Below are positions 52,198-63,261 of a stretch of DNA of 64,000 bases, one piece after another (positions within the stretch are counted from its first letter, which is position 1; every line of letters starts with the position of its first letter). Source of the DNA: Didymella arachidicola (Eukaryota > Ascomycota > Dothideomycetes > Pleosporales > Didymellaceae); the NCBI GenBank assembly GCA_016630955.3, contig CM049997.1:124001-188000 (forward strand), written 5' to 3'. A program made the translations under genes and the position numbers. The notes beneath the pieces were generated by a model. The model worked only from the letters and a program-made list of their open reading frames with translations. It did no database searches and was not told where the DNA came from.

Positions 52198-54582
52198 GCT
52201 ACTTGCAGCACGCACATGCTGCGGCTACCCGTGACCGATGTGAGATGGCACGAGCCGCGCACAAGCCAGCAGATGCCAGGCTACGTCTGCGCCGGAGGGT
52301 CTGCGGGAGTCCTGCGCGATTGCAGCCGGACACGCAGGACGGGCTTGTGGAAACTCGACCGTGTCGCAGGGGGGACGGAGGTATGGAGGACGGCGGTGCG
52401 GCCGACTCGCAACGGGCAGAGCGGGCGGTGCGCTGTAGGGGTTCGAGGGCGTGCCGGGCAAGCAGGGCGATGCAGTCGCGCAGCCTGGGTGCGACACAGG
52501 GAGCTGGCGGCCGCTTCGTCGTTGGGCGCACCGGGGAGGGGTGGCAGCTGCGGCGACCAAGCGTCTCAGGTAAACGGGGGGCTGTGGCGGGCGACACAGC
52601 GACGGTGGTCAGGAACTGGAATTTGCTGGCTTGCAGTCAGCATTGCGGGCAGCTAATGCGTGGTAGCGGCAACTAGAGTCGTCCTCGGGGGTGTGGAGAG
52701 GAGCGATGGGGGCAGTGCTGCTTTAGCGCGAGGATGGGTGCGAGGTGCGAGGTGCGAAAGCCGATCGCTGGGGCGCGACACGACAACACCATGCCCAGCA
52801 TCGCGCACCGCCAACGCGGAAAGCCGTCGAGACTTGCATTGCGGGTGGCTGTTTACGTACCACCTGACGTCGGGAGAGAGGATCAAGCCTGCTGTAAGAG
52901 CCGCATCAATCTTGGCTGCCAAGAGCGACGCACGCTGGGGGAACACAGGGTCTGGCGGTGCAGATCAAGAGAGGTCAGATGCGAAAGCTGGGGTGCTCGT
53001 CAATATGGGTCAAGATATGGGGACTGGCTGCGGGACGAGGAGGGTTTCGCCTGGTGTTGACACTGTTGAGCGCGCTGGGAGCAGAAGAATGGTCAGGGCA
53101 AGGTGAGCGATATTCGTCTTTCAGACCTGCCCTAGAGACGCACCGTGCCCCAATTCATGCCTTGCGGGAATGGCGTCCAGGATATCGGCGGTCATGTCTG
53201 TATGAGTGCTACGAGCAGCTGAAGCCCGCCAGTGACAGCGCAGCGCGCATTGCCTTAGCGCTGCTCCTTCGAAGAAGTGCTTGAAACGACGTCGTTTCGC
53301 TCTTCCATCCCCTCGGCCCGTTGGGTTGCAAGCTGGGATTGCTTCAGACCTCTGCACACTGACCTCAGCCGCGTATGTCACGCCGTCGATCTCTAGCCTT
53401 GCGGACACGCTGAGCCGCACTATCGCCTGTAACCCATGTCAACACGGCGAAAGGGACCGACTCTCGAAACCAGCGTTGCGCGTCCTGGCCAGCGCCGTCA
53501 GCCCAACTTCTCAAACGTTCGAGGCCCCGACTGTCATCACACGCGAGCCCTTGAACAAGCTTTAGCCAAGCATAAATCCAATGCTTGTCATTCCACACAC
53601 TAGCGCAACTGATGAGGTGGGGATGCAGTCAGAATGACACAGATCATGCGTTCCACCGGAATGAGAAGTGTGATGTAGTAGTCGTCGATCCGGCAGTCGG
53701 ACTCCGAAATGAGCTTCTTGTTGTGGAGGTCCTGACTGATAGACACAACGTTGCTTTGCTTGATCTTGATTCGCTTCAGCCGTGAAGCCTTGTGCCGTAT
53801 TGCCGCATCGCTGGCTTTGACCATTCCCGTTCCGCCAGTACACCTGCCAGAAGTGCGGTCCATGCATGCATGATTGTGTAACGCAAAGTGCAAGAAGGGA
53901 GTTATGCTTTAGCGACCTTCCTATTAAAATGTACCAGTGCCTCTAGCCTGAACTCATGAAGGAGAGAGTTATCTGCAGTCTCGGCGATGCCCCACTTGCT
54001 CAACGATTGTGGTTTTTGTATCTGGCGATGACCGTACCTCGGCTGGCCGTGTGTGTTCAGCAAAATCAACATGGCATTGTGTCGCGTCCGCCAGCATGCA
54101 AACTCCTGTTACAACAAGGGCGCAGCCAGAATCGGAGTGAACAAAAGGCACGAAGGCCAAGGGCAGGTAATGCTCAATCGACTTGGGTTGCGTACCTGCC
54201 TCAAGAACCCTTCCTGTTTGATCCGCACTGAACAAAGCGTCGGTGAGAGCCCAGAAGTGATCGAGCGCCAATGCCCTGCAGCGTTTATCAAGCTGTAGGA
54301 CCTATGTTCATAAAGGCCTCTGTTTCTTTCAGACGGTCTGAGTGTGAAACAGCAACATTGATGCGGTCCAAGAAATGATAGGGCGAGGCTGCAGCGTATG
54401 AGCGAGCTACGCGTGGACAGCCCTACGCCAGAGCTCGGGCTAGCCGGTTACGGGTCCCATGCATGATGAGCTCACCGCCGCAGCGGCTTTGTCGCATGCG
54501 CCATTACTGTCGCCGCGTCCCTCCATTGTCTCTTACTCACGCATTTTTTTTTTGGTATGGCTCTCAGATACACTTCTCCCTG
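52198..54582. other. long divergent spacer between palF and the channel gene
   Basis: About 2.4 kb. The first 900 bp are G-rich with many mutually overlapping open frames, typical of a GC-rich promoter or leader. On the minus strand 53600-53820 stays open for about 74 codons (M-V-K-A-S-D-A-A-I-R-H-K-A-S-R-L-K-R) and may be a small gene, but there is no family match. A T10 run lies near 54545-54553, just before the channel gene. Confidence 0.4.
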
Positions 54583-57301
54583 ATGGACGACCACAAAACC
54601 AACAAGACCATATGCAGGAGCGGGAGCGATGTCGTGAAGGACCATAACGCGCGCGAAGTGCGACTACAGATCTACATCTCCGTGACACTCGGCGTCGGCG
54701 CATTTCTGCTGTTCTGTGTACGAACCTTTCCCTGTGGACTGGTGACAACTTGCTGACAAGCAATACAGTTCCTGCGACCACGATGGAAGGGCTTGTACGC
54801 TGCACGCAAGAAGCAGAGCAACCTGGCGACGGCGCTTCCCGAGCTTCCGGATACCTTCTTTGGCTGGATAGTACCCCTATGGAAGATCAAAGATGAGCAG
54901 GTGTTGGCCTCGGCTGGCTTGGACGCCTATGTAGTATGTCTGACGGTTCTGGCTATGATGACTTTGTGCTAATGATGACTACAGTATCTGGCGTTCTTCA
55001 AGCTCGCGATCAAGTTCCTCCTCGTCACGCTGTTCTTCGCACTCGCCGTCATCAAACCGGTCCATGACACTCACCCCGAGAAGAAACCAAGCCGATCTGG
55101 CGACGGAGATAAGAAGGGCGAACTCCTCGAGCTGCGGTCAGATACGTCGTGGTCATCATGGGCCGACTACGACTACTACGAGTACACAGACTACCTCTGG
55201 ATGTATCTCGTCTTTGTGTATCTCTTCACAGCGCTCATACTGTATTTAATTGTGTCTGACACCAGACGCATCATCGACATAAGGCAAGAGTACCTTGGCA
55301 GTCAAACCACCATCACAGATCGAACGATCAGACTGTCCGGCATTCCACAGGACCTGCGCTCTGAAGAAAAGATAAAGCAATTCATCGAAGACTTGCAGAT
55401 CGGCAAAGTCGAGAGCGTGACTCTCTGTAGAAACTGGAAAGAGTTGGACGATAGGATCGTGAGGCGGCAGACCATATTGCGAAAGCTTGAGGAAGCCTGG
55501 ACAGTCCGTCTAGGAAGCAAGAGGATAGAGCGCAACCTCGAAACCCTGCCAGTGATGCAGCCTCATCCTCAGGATAGCGTAAATGATCGTGAAGACAGCC
55601 GACTTCTCAACGGCACCGACTCTGATGTCGTTCTTTTTGCACGCCCGCGTCCAAAAGCAAAGATCTGGTATGGTCCGTTGAAGTTGCGTTACAGGACTGT
55701 CGATGCCATCGACTACTACGAAGAGAAACTTCGCAGATTGGATGATGAGATCCAGACGCTGCGAAAGAAGGAGTTCGAACCTGTACCACTCGCCTTTGTG
55801 ACAATGGACAGTGTGGCGAGTGCTCAGATGGCCATACAAGCCGTCTTGGACCCATCACCCCTTCAGCTTCTTGCCAACAACAGCCCCGCACCGTCCGACG
55901 TCGTCTGGCCTAATACCTATCTCTCACGTACTCAGCGCATATTCCGGTCCTGGACGATTACATTCTTCATTGGTATCTTGACTATCTTCTGGGCGCTTTT
56001 TCTTGTCCCGGTCGCCGGCGCATTGAATACCTGCTCCATCGAGGAAGTCTTCCCGCGGCTCGCCTATGTCCTCACCCAGCACGAGCTCTTGGAACAATTG
56101 GTCAACACATTCCTACCTACTCTGTCAATAACGCTGCTCAATGTGCTCGTGCCGTTTCTCTACGATTGTAAGTATTCCGCACGCAAAATCCTCCATTACT
56201 GACATCGGTAGGGCTGGCGAACAAACAGGGCATGATCTCGCAAGGCGACGTCGAGCTGTCCGTGATCTCAAAGAACTTTTTCTTCACGTTCTTCAACTTC
56301 TTCATCTGGTTCACGATCCTCGGAACCGCATCCAACTTTTGGGAGCTCTGGAGTAAAGTCGGAGAAAGATTGACAAGCGCTACGGAGATTGCCTTTGCCC
56401 TCGCCAACTCCCTCTCGGCTCTGATTGGCTTCTACACGAACTTTATCATTCTGCAAGCCTTTGGGCTGTTCCCATTCAGACTGTTGGAGTTTGGCGCCTT
56501 ATCGCTGTATCCCATCTATCTGATGGGAGCAAAGACACCTCGAGGTATTACTGCACTTTTGAAATTATTACAAGACGATACTAACTGTTACAACAGACTA
56601 TGCAGAACTTGTACAGCCACCAGTCTTCAGCTATGGCTTCTTCCTGCCTCAGACCATACTCATATTCATCATCTGCCTTGTCTACAGCGTCTTGAGGGAC
56701 TCTTGGCAGGTACTCCTGGTCGGGCTGGCATACTTCATCGTTGGCCAATTCGTCCACAAGTACCAACTGCTCTACGCGATGGAGCACCGCCAGCATTCGA
56801 CAGGTAGAGGCTGGACAATGATGTGCGACCGTGTCATCATCGGAGTAGTCTTCTTCCAAGCAACAGTCGCCGGGCAGCTGGCTCTGAAAAAGGCCTTCAA
56901 GCGCGCCATCATGGTCGCACCGCTGGCCATTTGCACCGTCTGGTTCCTATTCGTTTACGCGCGCACATACCGTCCCTTGATGAAATTCATCGCTCTGCGA
57001 AGCCTGCACGATCCGGAACGATCAAATCTGGGGCGTGACGTTCAAGAGGACGCTGTTCACAGCGAGCGGGAGGGACAAGGTCGACATGCCGGCCGGCTCA
57101 CTTTGGACGAGGCCCGGGAGCGAGGCCTCAAGTTCGAGACTCCGAGTCTCGTTATGCCGTGAGTCTGCAGCAGTATTTGCTTGATGTTCGAGCGCTAACA
57201 CGTCTTGCAGGTTAAAAGAAGTCTGGCTCTCGAATAAGAACGCCAGGTCGGCGAACGGATCGAATGGGTCTACTCCACACAGTAGCAACGCCGATGCCTG
57301 A
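54583..57301 (+). CDS. Csc1/OSCA-type osmosensitive cation channel
   Basis: Six exons (54583-54717, 54769-54933, 54985-56167, 56212-56544, 56597-57158, 57211-57301) join without frame loss to 822 aa. The N-terminal part has the first helices (I-S-V-T-L-G-V-G-A-F-L-L-F and F-L-L-V-T-L-F-F-A-L-A-V-I), then F-L-R-P-R-W-K-G-L-Y-A-A-R and the 14_3_3-like cytosolic domain with I-R-L-S-G-I-P-Q-D-L-R. The RSN1_7TM core includes W-P-N-T-Y-L-S-R-T-Q-R, F-F-T-F-F-N-F-F-I-W-F-T and P-P-V-F-S-Y-G-F-F-L-P-Q-T-I-L-I-F. These proteins are calcium-permeable channels opened by osmotic or mechanical stress. The tail has a short acidic/Ser end. A family member with the full domain set; the exact paralogue is not assigned. 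Confidence 0.92.
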
Positions 57302-57761
57302 TATGGCTACACTTTCCGTTCTTAGTTTTGTTCTTGCGTGGTTTAAATAACCCTCTGTACATGACGTCTGTATTCCTTCCAGCATAAGCCCGTGGCGTTC
57401 TTTCTGCATAGTCGATACCCCAAATGCAACGTGGTTATTCTCCGTTTCAACCCCCCCCTCCCCCCCCTCCTTCTCCGCTTCATCAACATCGCTATCCACT
57501 TGTAGAATCACTGCTGGTGACTCCCTTTCATTCTTAAGCTTCAGCATTTTTCAGTCCGAGTTTTAAAACTCTGCATTCCCATCGCTACAAAACATCACAG
57601 CACCGGCACCGGCACCGTAGCGCAGCGTCAACATCTCCCAATCCATCTCGAGGGGCGTTGCCAGCACAAAATCCGACCCTGTTGTGACTGACTCAACACC
57701 GAATCTGTTCAGAGTTTATCGTTCTAAGAATCGCCGAATCGCTGGGGTTTCGACGGAAGAA
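57302..57761. other. spacer with C-tracts before the F-box gene
   Basis: Holds the channel gene's 3' end and the F-box promoter. Two C8-type runs separated by a T lie at 57451-57468, and GCACCGGCACCGGCACCG near 57600-57617 is a short hexamer repeat. Confidence 0.5.
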
Positions 57762-59949
57762 ATGGATCACGAGAGAGACTACACGCCGAGCTCGAACTCA
57801 GCCGCTACAAACTTCAGAGAGAAGGAGAAGATGGATAGCCTGGATGAGAGTGGAGACATGGGGTTGAGTCGACGGCTCCGGACAGATTCATTTTCGATGT
57901 TTGAGCGTGAGGGTGTTGGGGAAGAGGTACTTGATGGTCACCTGGGTGTGGTGCAGAGCATGTCGAACATCCTTCTCGGCGGCAACACAGACGCACTGCC
58001 TGCGTCCTCCCATAACGAAACTGCTTCGCCAAACCACCCGTCCCCACAAACTACTATCTCTCCAGACAACCCGTCTCGACCCGACCCGCCACACCATCCT
58101 CCCCGAAACGAATCTCCATCACCAACCCCGCCTTCTCGCACGTTGCCGACGGAGATACTGGCGCTGATTTACAAATACTTACACCCACAAGACTTCAACG
58201 CCGCAAGGAGGACGTGTCGGGCGTGGATGGTGGCGAGTCTGGACAAGAGGTTGATTACTACGATGTTGACTCGAGGGGGGTGGTCTGGGGGAGTGTCGCG
58301 GCTAAGAGACCTCGTCTCTTCTGGCGAAGAGAATAACTGTTCTGGTGCTGGCGAACAGACTTCTGCCAAACAGATGTAGAACATCAGTCGCCATCTCTCC
58401 CGCCAATGCAGCCTCGCTCCGCGCTGGACAGGAAACGGAGTAGATCCCGCCCCCGCCCCCGGGTCTGCGTTTGCGCAGAGCGCGGAGCTTGATTTCAACC
58501 CGCTCAAAAACAAAGGACGACTGGTGTTCACGCCGAGTGTCTGCGGCAACTACCTCCTCGTCGTCCAAGACGCTCTGATCCATGTTTACGCCTTGAACGG
58601 GGCCGCGCTGGACTTCCTCACCACGGTGGTGTGTCCGCGGCGCGTTCTCGCCGCGTGTGTTGCGAGGGGTGGTGGTGGTGTTGCGGCGGTAATGGAGGGG
58701 CGGATGGGTGTGCTGTGTCAGCTCCCCTTCCGACACGGTTCTGGAGATGGAGATGAGAGCGAGGAGGTGAACGCCATCGAACTCACATCACCCACCCAGT
58801 CCTTCAGTCTCCGCCGCACGAATGATCCCGCTGCGCATGAACAGAATCTCATAAACCAAACCTGGAACCTAACCCTCCGTGGGCCTCTCAGGAATCCGAA
58901 AACAAAGGCTAGTAGCGCGTTGTACACGTTTTACCGCCATGTTTGCGCACCGAACGCTGCCCCGCGGTGTGTGGCGGTTTGTGGCAAGACGGGGTGTGTG
59001 GTGTTTGGGTGTGAGGCGGGGGTTGAAGTTGATTGGGTTGAGGCACACACCGGACACAGTCTGAGGCGCTGGTTTCCGCGGAAGGGGGGCAGTGATGTTT
59101 TGTTTTTTATGCCGGTGAGGAGGGGGGAGGAGGGGGGGGGCAGGGTGAGGGTTATTTCTAGCGCGGCACATGACGAAATTCGGGGGGGTGAGGGAGAGGG
59201 AGTGTGGGAGACACAGGCGAACGAGGCGTACTTCCACGCCGTCCCGTTGAGCGACGGCCACCACATTCTCTTCTTCGATCCCCAACGTGGGCGCCTGGTA
59301 CTCGGCGACCCCGTCCCCCGTGGCGGCACCACGCTCCTGTCCCAAATCATCCTCCTCCCCCCCGAGGGAATGGAGGGACAAGTCCCGAGGTTCTACAACG
59401 CTGCGGAGAATACGGAGCACGGAGCAAGTATTGTGGTCGCGTATGGCGATTCTATTATATTGTACAGCGTTCCGCCAGACGTCCTCGCCTTGTCGCGCCG
59501 AGAGCAAGCGGTCGAGTCTAACCATTCGCCTTTCGAGCCGATGGGACGGGGTGGGGTTTCTTGGCTGGAGTGGTGGGATGGGCCCCGTTTCGAAGACCAG
59601 GGGGAGACGGTCTGGCCTGTTTATGTGTCCGGGATGGAAATCGGAATGCTGGATAAGTGTTGTAGCGTTGCTATTCAAGCGTGTCCCGAGATTGTTGTTT
59701 GGGGGTTTGGAGGGAGGGGGGGTGGGGAGGGTGTGGCGGGTTGGGATTGGGATTGGAAAGGATGATGGCGAGGGTGGGAGGAGGGTTGTTGGGAGGAGTG
59801 GTGAGGATGTTGAGCGGGGTGGCGGGGGCGAAGTGAAGCGGCTACCGGGCGCGTTGGCGGTGGAGAAGGATGACTGGATTGATCAGGTCGATGTGCGAGG
59901 GTGTGCGGATGCGTGGTTTGAGGAGGGCGGGGATGTGTGTACACGGTGA
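57762..59949 (+). CDS. F-box protein gene with in-frame stop and probable frameshift
   Basis: ATG 57762 begins M-D-H-E-R-D-Y-T-P-S-S. The disordered first part includes R-R-L-R-T-D-S-F-S-M-F-E-R-E-G and G-H-L-G-V-V-Q-S-M-S-N-I-L-L-G-G. The F-box is at about residues 125-170 (L-P-T-E-I-L-A-L-I-Y-K-Y-L, C-R-A-W-M-V-A-S-L-D). A TAG at 58377-58379 interrupts the frame, which continues past it unchanged as N-I-S-R-H-L-S-R-Q-C-S-L-A-P-R-W and on through a beta-propeller-like region. Family members have W-x-x-S here as I recall, so TGG to TAG is likely. A second break occurs at the G7 run 59716-59722, beyond which the next frame (R-V-W-R-V-G-I-G-I-G-K to stop at 59949) looks like the family C-terminus. 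As sequenced only the first 205 residues would be made. F-box proteins pair substrates with SCF ubiquitin ligases. Confidence 0.72.
58377..58379 (+). other. in-frame TAG inside the F-box gene
   Basis: The codons on both sides are in the same frame and both sides read as family sequence. A Trp codon changed by one G to A step would give this stop. Confidence 0.6.
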
Positions 59950-60307
59950 TGAACCTCGGCCTAGAAAAGAAGAGAAAGAGAGAGAGGAGCCGCACGGTAT
60001 TATAATTACAGCGAATACTATCCCTTCCTATGCGTAATGCATCCCAAGCACTCTGTTTGTGTCCCCTACCCTCCCTTCAATGCTATGAGGTATCAATCGC
60101 AAAGGGGTAGTCGCGTCGATCAAGTTTTATGCGTACATGAAGAAAAGAAGAGATCCCGTGTTTCCTAAATGGTGAATGGGGGGGGGGGGGGGCAGTAAAC
60201 GCCAGCAAATGCTCAAACTCGCTCCATAATTATCGCTTCCGTCAAATTCGCATCCATCCGTCTTTCTTCAATCTTTCAACCGAACCGTGTAAATACCATG
60301 GGGGGGG
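59950..60307. other. convergent 3' spacer with poly-G tracts
   Basis: Between the F-box gene and the 966-aa protein gene, both ending here. It contains a 15-G run at 60178-60192 and a G8 run at 60300-60307 just beside the stop of the minus-strand gene. Confidence 0.6.
60178..60192. repeat. 15-nt poly-G run
   Basis: An uninterrupted G homopolymer, C on the coding strand of the neighbouring gene. It is prone to length error and could form quadruplex structure. Confidence 0.85.
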
Positions 60308-63261
60308 TTAAATGTTGAGCCCCCGCGTGAGGTCTTCCAGCCCCGTGTCCTTATTACTTCCCTTTGCGGGGGAGAATTTACTCCTGCGCGCGGCTAGGGA
60401 GCCCCAGTCCTCTTCCTCGTCGCCATCGTCTTGGTTGAGCTGCGGGCTCTTCTTCAGAATGCCCTTTATGGTCGCGGGCTTGGCGGTGCCCGAGGTGGCT
60501 TGCAGGGTGAGGCTGGTCGCGTTGGAGACTGCGTCCGAGGTGTTAGTTACGGGCCTGTAGCGGGCGGAGAGGCCTATGTTTGAGCGCTCGGACGGGGCGA
60601 TGCTGGGTGTGTAGCCCGGGGTTGGGCCGCCGAAGGAGGTGAAGGGGCGGGCCGAGGAAAGGATGGACTGGGGCCTGTTGTGAGGAGGTTGCGTACCGTT
60701 GTGCATTCCCGGAACGCTGAGGAAGGAGTTGGCGAGCGGGTTGTGGGTCTGGGGCAGCATGCTGTTGAACATGGGGTTTGGCATGGCCATGGACATGCGT
60801 GGGTCTTGCTGGGGCTGCTGCATTTGCTGCATCTGCATCTGCTGCATGGCGAACATTTGCTGCATCTGCTGGAAGTGCATCTGCATCTGCATCATGTCTT
60901 GCTGCTGCGGCATGTAGCCCATCTGGCCCTGGCCCATGCCCATGCCCATCATTGGGGAGTTCATGCCTTGCCCCATCATCATGGGATTCATGCCGTTCAT
61001 GCCGTTCATGCCGTTCATGCCGTTCATACCGTTCATGCCGTTCATGCCGTTCATGCCATTCATCTGAGGCATCTGAGGCATACGCATCGGGTTCTGGGGC
61101 TGACCTTGCGTGTTCATCTGCTGCCCAAGTATGCCGGTGAACGGCCCTTCGGCCGGCTTCTTCTGGGACGCACCGCCGAGGTACTTCTTCTTCGTCATGT
61201 CGCGCATCTGGATCTGGTCCACGAGAGAGGGCGCGGACATGCCGGCATCCTGGTACATGAGCGGGGGTGGCGGGCCCATAGGACTCTGCCCATAGCCTCC
61301 ACCCATTGCGTCGCCAGCGACAGATTGCGGGCCACGGGGGAAGTTGTTGAAGCCCAGCGACTCGCGGTTTGCGTGGTGCACCAGACCACCGCCGATGAAA
61401 GAGTCGTGGGGATCCATCGGCAGTCTCCTCGCAAAGGCGGGGAGCGTCAACTGGCGGTTGGCGCCCATGGCGCCCGCTGAGGCTGGACGGTCAGGGAAGT
61501 AGGACGGCACGGCGTTGGCAGGCTGGCTGGGAACGCGGTTGCGTGCTGTGTTGGGAAAGCCGTGCTGTTGAAGTATGCCAAGAGGAACGTCCTCGTCCTC
61601 CCACTCATCCGCCTTCATCGAAGTCTCGGACGGGAATCCGTTGGTCATGTTGAAGGCGTTGTCGATGATGCTCTTTGGCCGGTTGGGATCTGCTGGCGCC
61701 GTCGTCGAGCGACGCATTGCTTCCCTCGCAAAAGACATTTGCTGGTTCTTCCGCCTGAGAATCTCCTGCTCTTCCCGCTTCTTGATGGCGTCTTCCTCGT
61801 CCTCGTAGTCCTCCTCGGAGTCGGTCTCCTCGGGCGGCGGGGCGGCAGCTTGCTTCTTCTGGTACTCACGGAACTCTGCCTGCGACATGACGCGCGAGCC
61901 TCCTGCTGCGGCCGGTCGAGGGGGGTTCTTGACGGCGGGCGGAGCTGGCCTGGGCGCAGGCGACGTCTTTGGCTGAGACTTGGGCGGCGGTGCAAACATG
62001 TTGTCCTCATCGTCGTCGTCGTACGCAATGGCCGACGGCGGCAGCGGGGCTCTCGGTGTGGCGGAGGTGGAGGCGGAGCGCGATGACAGGGGGGTCTCGA
62101 AGGAGTTGGCGGATGACGTCGAGATGGAGGTGGGATGCTGCTCAGGAGAGCTGTCCCCTCCGCGGTGCATGAAGGGCTCGCGGGCGGCCTGGCCATTGCG
62201 ATCCTGGAAGGCGGAGGAGGACTGGATGTCGGGGCTGTCGGGGGCCATGGAGACGGGTGCGTACTGCTGGTACTTGTGTTGCGGGGGTGCGGGCGGCGAG
62301 TCGTTCTCTGAGCGCGGCGAGTCCATGAGGTTGTCGGCAGAACCGCGGCTGTCCCAACTTCTTAATGGAGGCTCAACGTGCTTCTGGGGCAGGACCTTGA
62401 TAGGCTCGGGCTGGAATGTGCGCTTTTCCGCAAGGAGCGAACGGCCCGTTGGCTCTGGATGTGGGTGCATCTCAGGGGAGGGCTTGCGGTTTAGGCCGGT
62501 GAAGATGTCGTCAAAGGAAGAATCTTCTCCAAAGGACAGGTCTTGGTCGAGCTTGGGCGGCATGGCGGTGCTGGCGTAGGTCGAGGCAGTCATAGCGCGA
62601 TCGCGCTTGCCGAAGCCGAAGGGCATGGCGGCGGTGTTATTATTAGCAGCCGAGCTAGACTTGGGCAGGGCGGGCAGCGTCTTCTTTGCGGCAAAGTAGG
62701 AGCCAGGGGAGCTGCTGTGCTGGGCGATCTGCGGGCGCGGGAGGTTGGCAAAAAGATTGTCGTCGGAGCCCGTGTCGGTGGAGGAGGGCAGGGTGGAGGT
62801 GGACCCATGCTGGCCGTTAATGTAAGGACGCGACGTCGAAAATTGCGTCCCGCTGCTGGACTTGCTGTCACTAATGCAGGAGTCAGTTACGCCGGCGCTA
62901 CCGCATGGGCCAGGGAGCCTTACCGCTTCGAGGACCCTGGGGACTCGTCTTCAAATGAGTGATTGCGAGCCTTGCTGGCGCCGCTGCCAAAGCCCGAGAA
63001 GCGCGGAAAGGCGCTCTTCTTTTCCTTTTCCATGGTTTTTCTGCGCTCTGCCGTGGCCGTCACCTCCTGGCGGCTCATGAGGCGGAACCCGCCTGATTCG
63101 TTGGTGGGCGGCGCAGCGGCTGGAGCAGCAGCAGCGGCGGCGGCGGCGGCGGCAGCAGGAGCACCATCAGGGCTCGCGGGGGCAGCATTGGCGACGTCGT
63201 CGAGGACGTTGGTCTGCGACTTCCTGCGGCCGGTGAAGAGGCCCAGCCCCGGCTTGCCCAT
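60308..63261 (-). CDS. large Ser/Pro/Met/Gln-rich protein of unknown function
   Basis: Exons 62924-63261 and 60308-62870 (intron GTAAGG...TTAG with a CTGAC branch) give 966 aa. The start M-G-K-P-G-L-G-L-F-T-G-R-R-K-S-Q-T is basic and may carry membrane or nuclear targeting. An Ala run lies near residue 40. Recurrent elements are F-R-L-M-S-R-Q-E-V and, later, S-R-V-M-S-Q-A-E-F-R-E-Y-Q-K-K-Q, which are similar to each other, followed by a charged coiled segment (E-E-D-A-I-K-K-R-E-E-Q-E-I-L-R-R-K). The C-terminal half holds an M-N-G repeat, then a Met/Gln-rich prion-like stretch, and ends D-L-T-R-G-L-N-I. A conserved middle L-V-D-Q-I-Q-M-R-D-M-T-K-K-K-Y-L-G-G may be functional. Probably a scaffold; no catalytic domain is seen. 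Confidence 0.8.
60992..61063 (-). repeat. 9-bp tandem repeat encoding Met-Asn-Gly units
   Basis: Eight consecutive 9-bp units (gccgttcat on the + strand, two of them with a single change) lie inside the 966-aa protein and encode N-G-M repeated. The unit is a multiple of three, so copy changes keep frame. Confidence 0.9.

Noticed and set aside
60680..61480. 266-codon + strand frame rich in His/Leu/Val
   Set aside because: Mirror of the Met/Gln/Asn-Gly repeats of the minus-strand gene.
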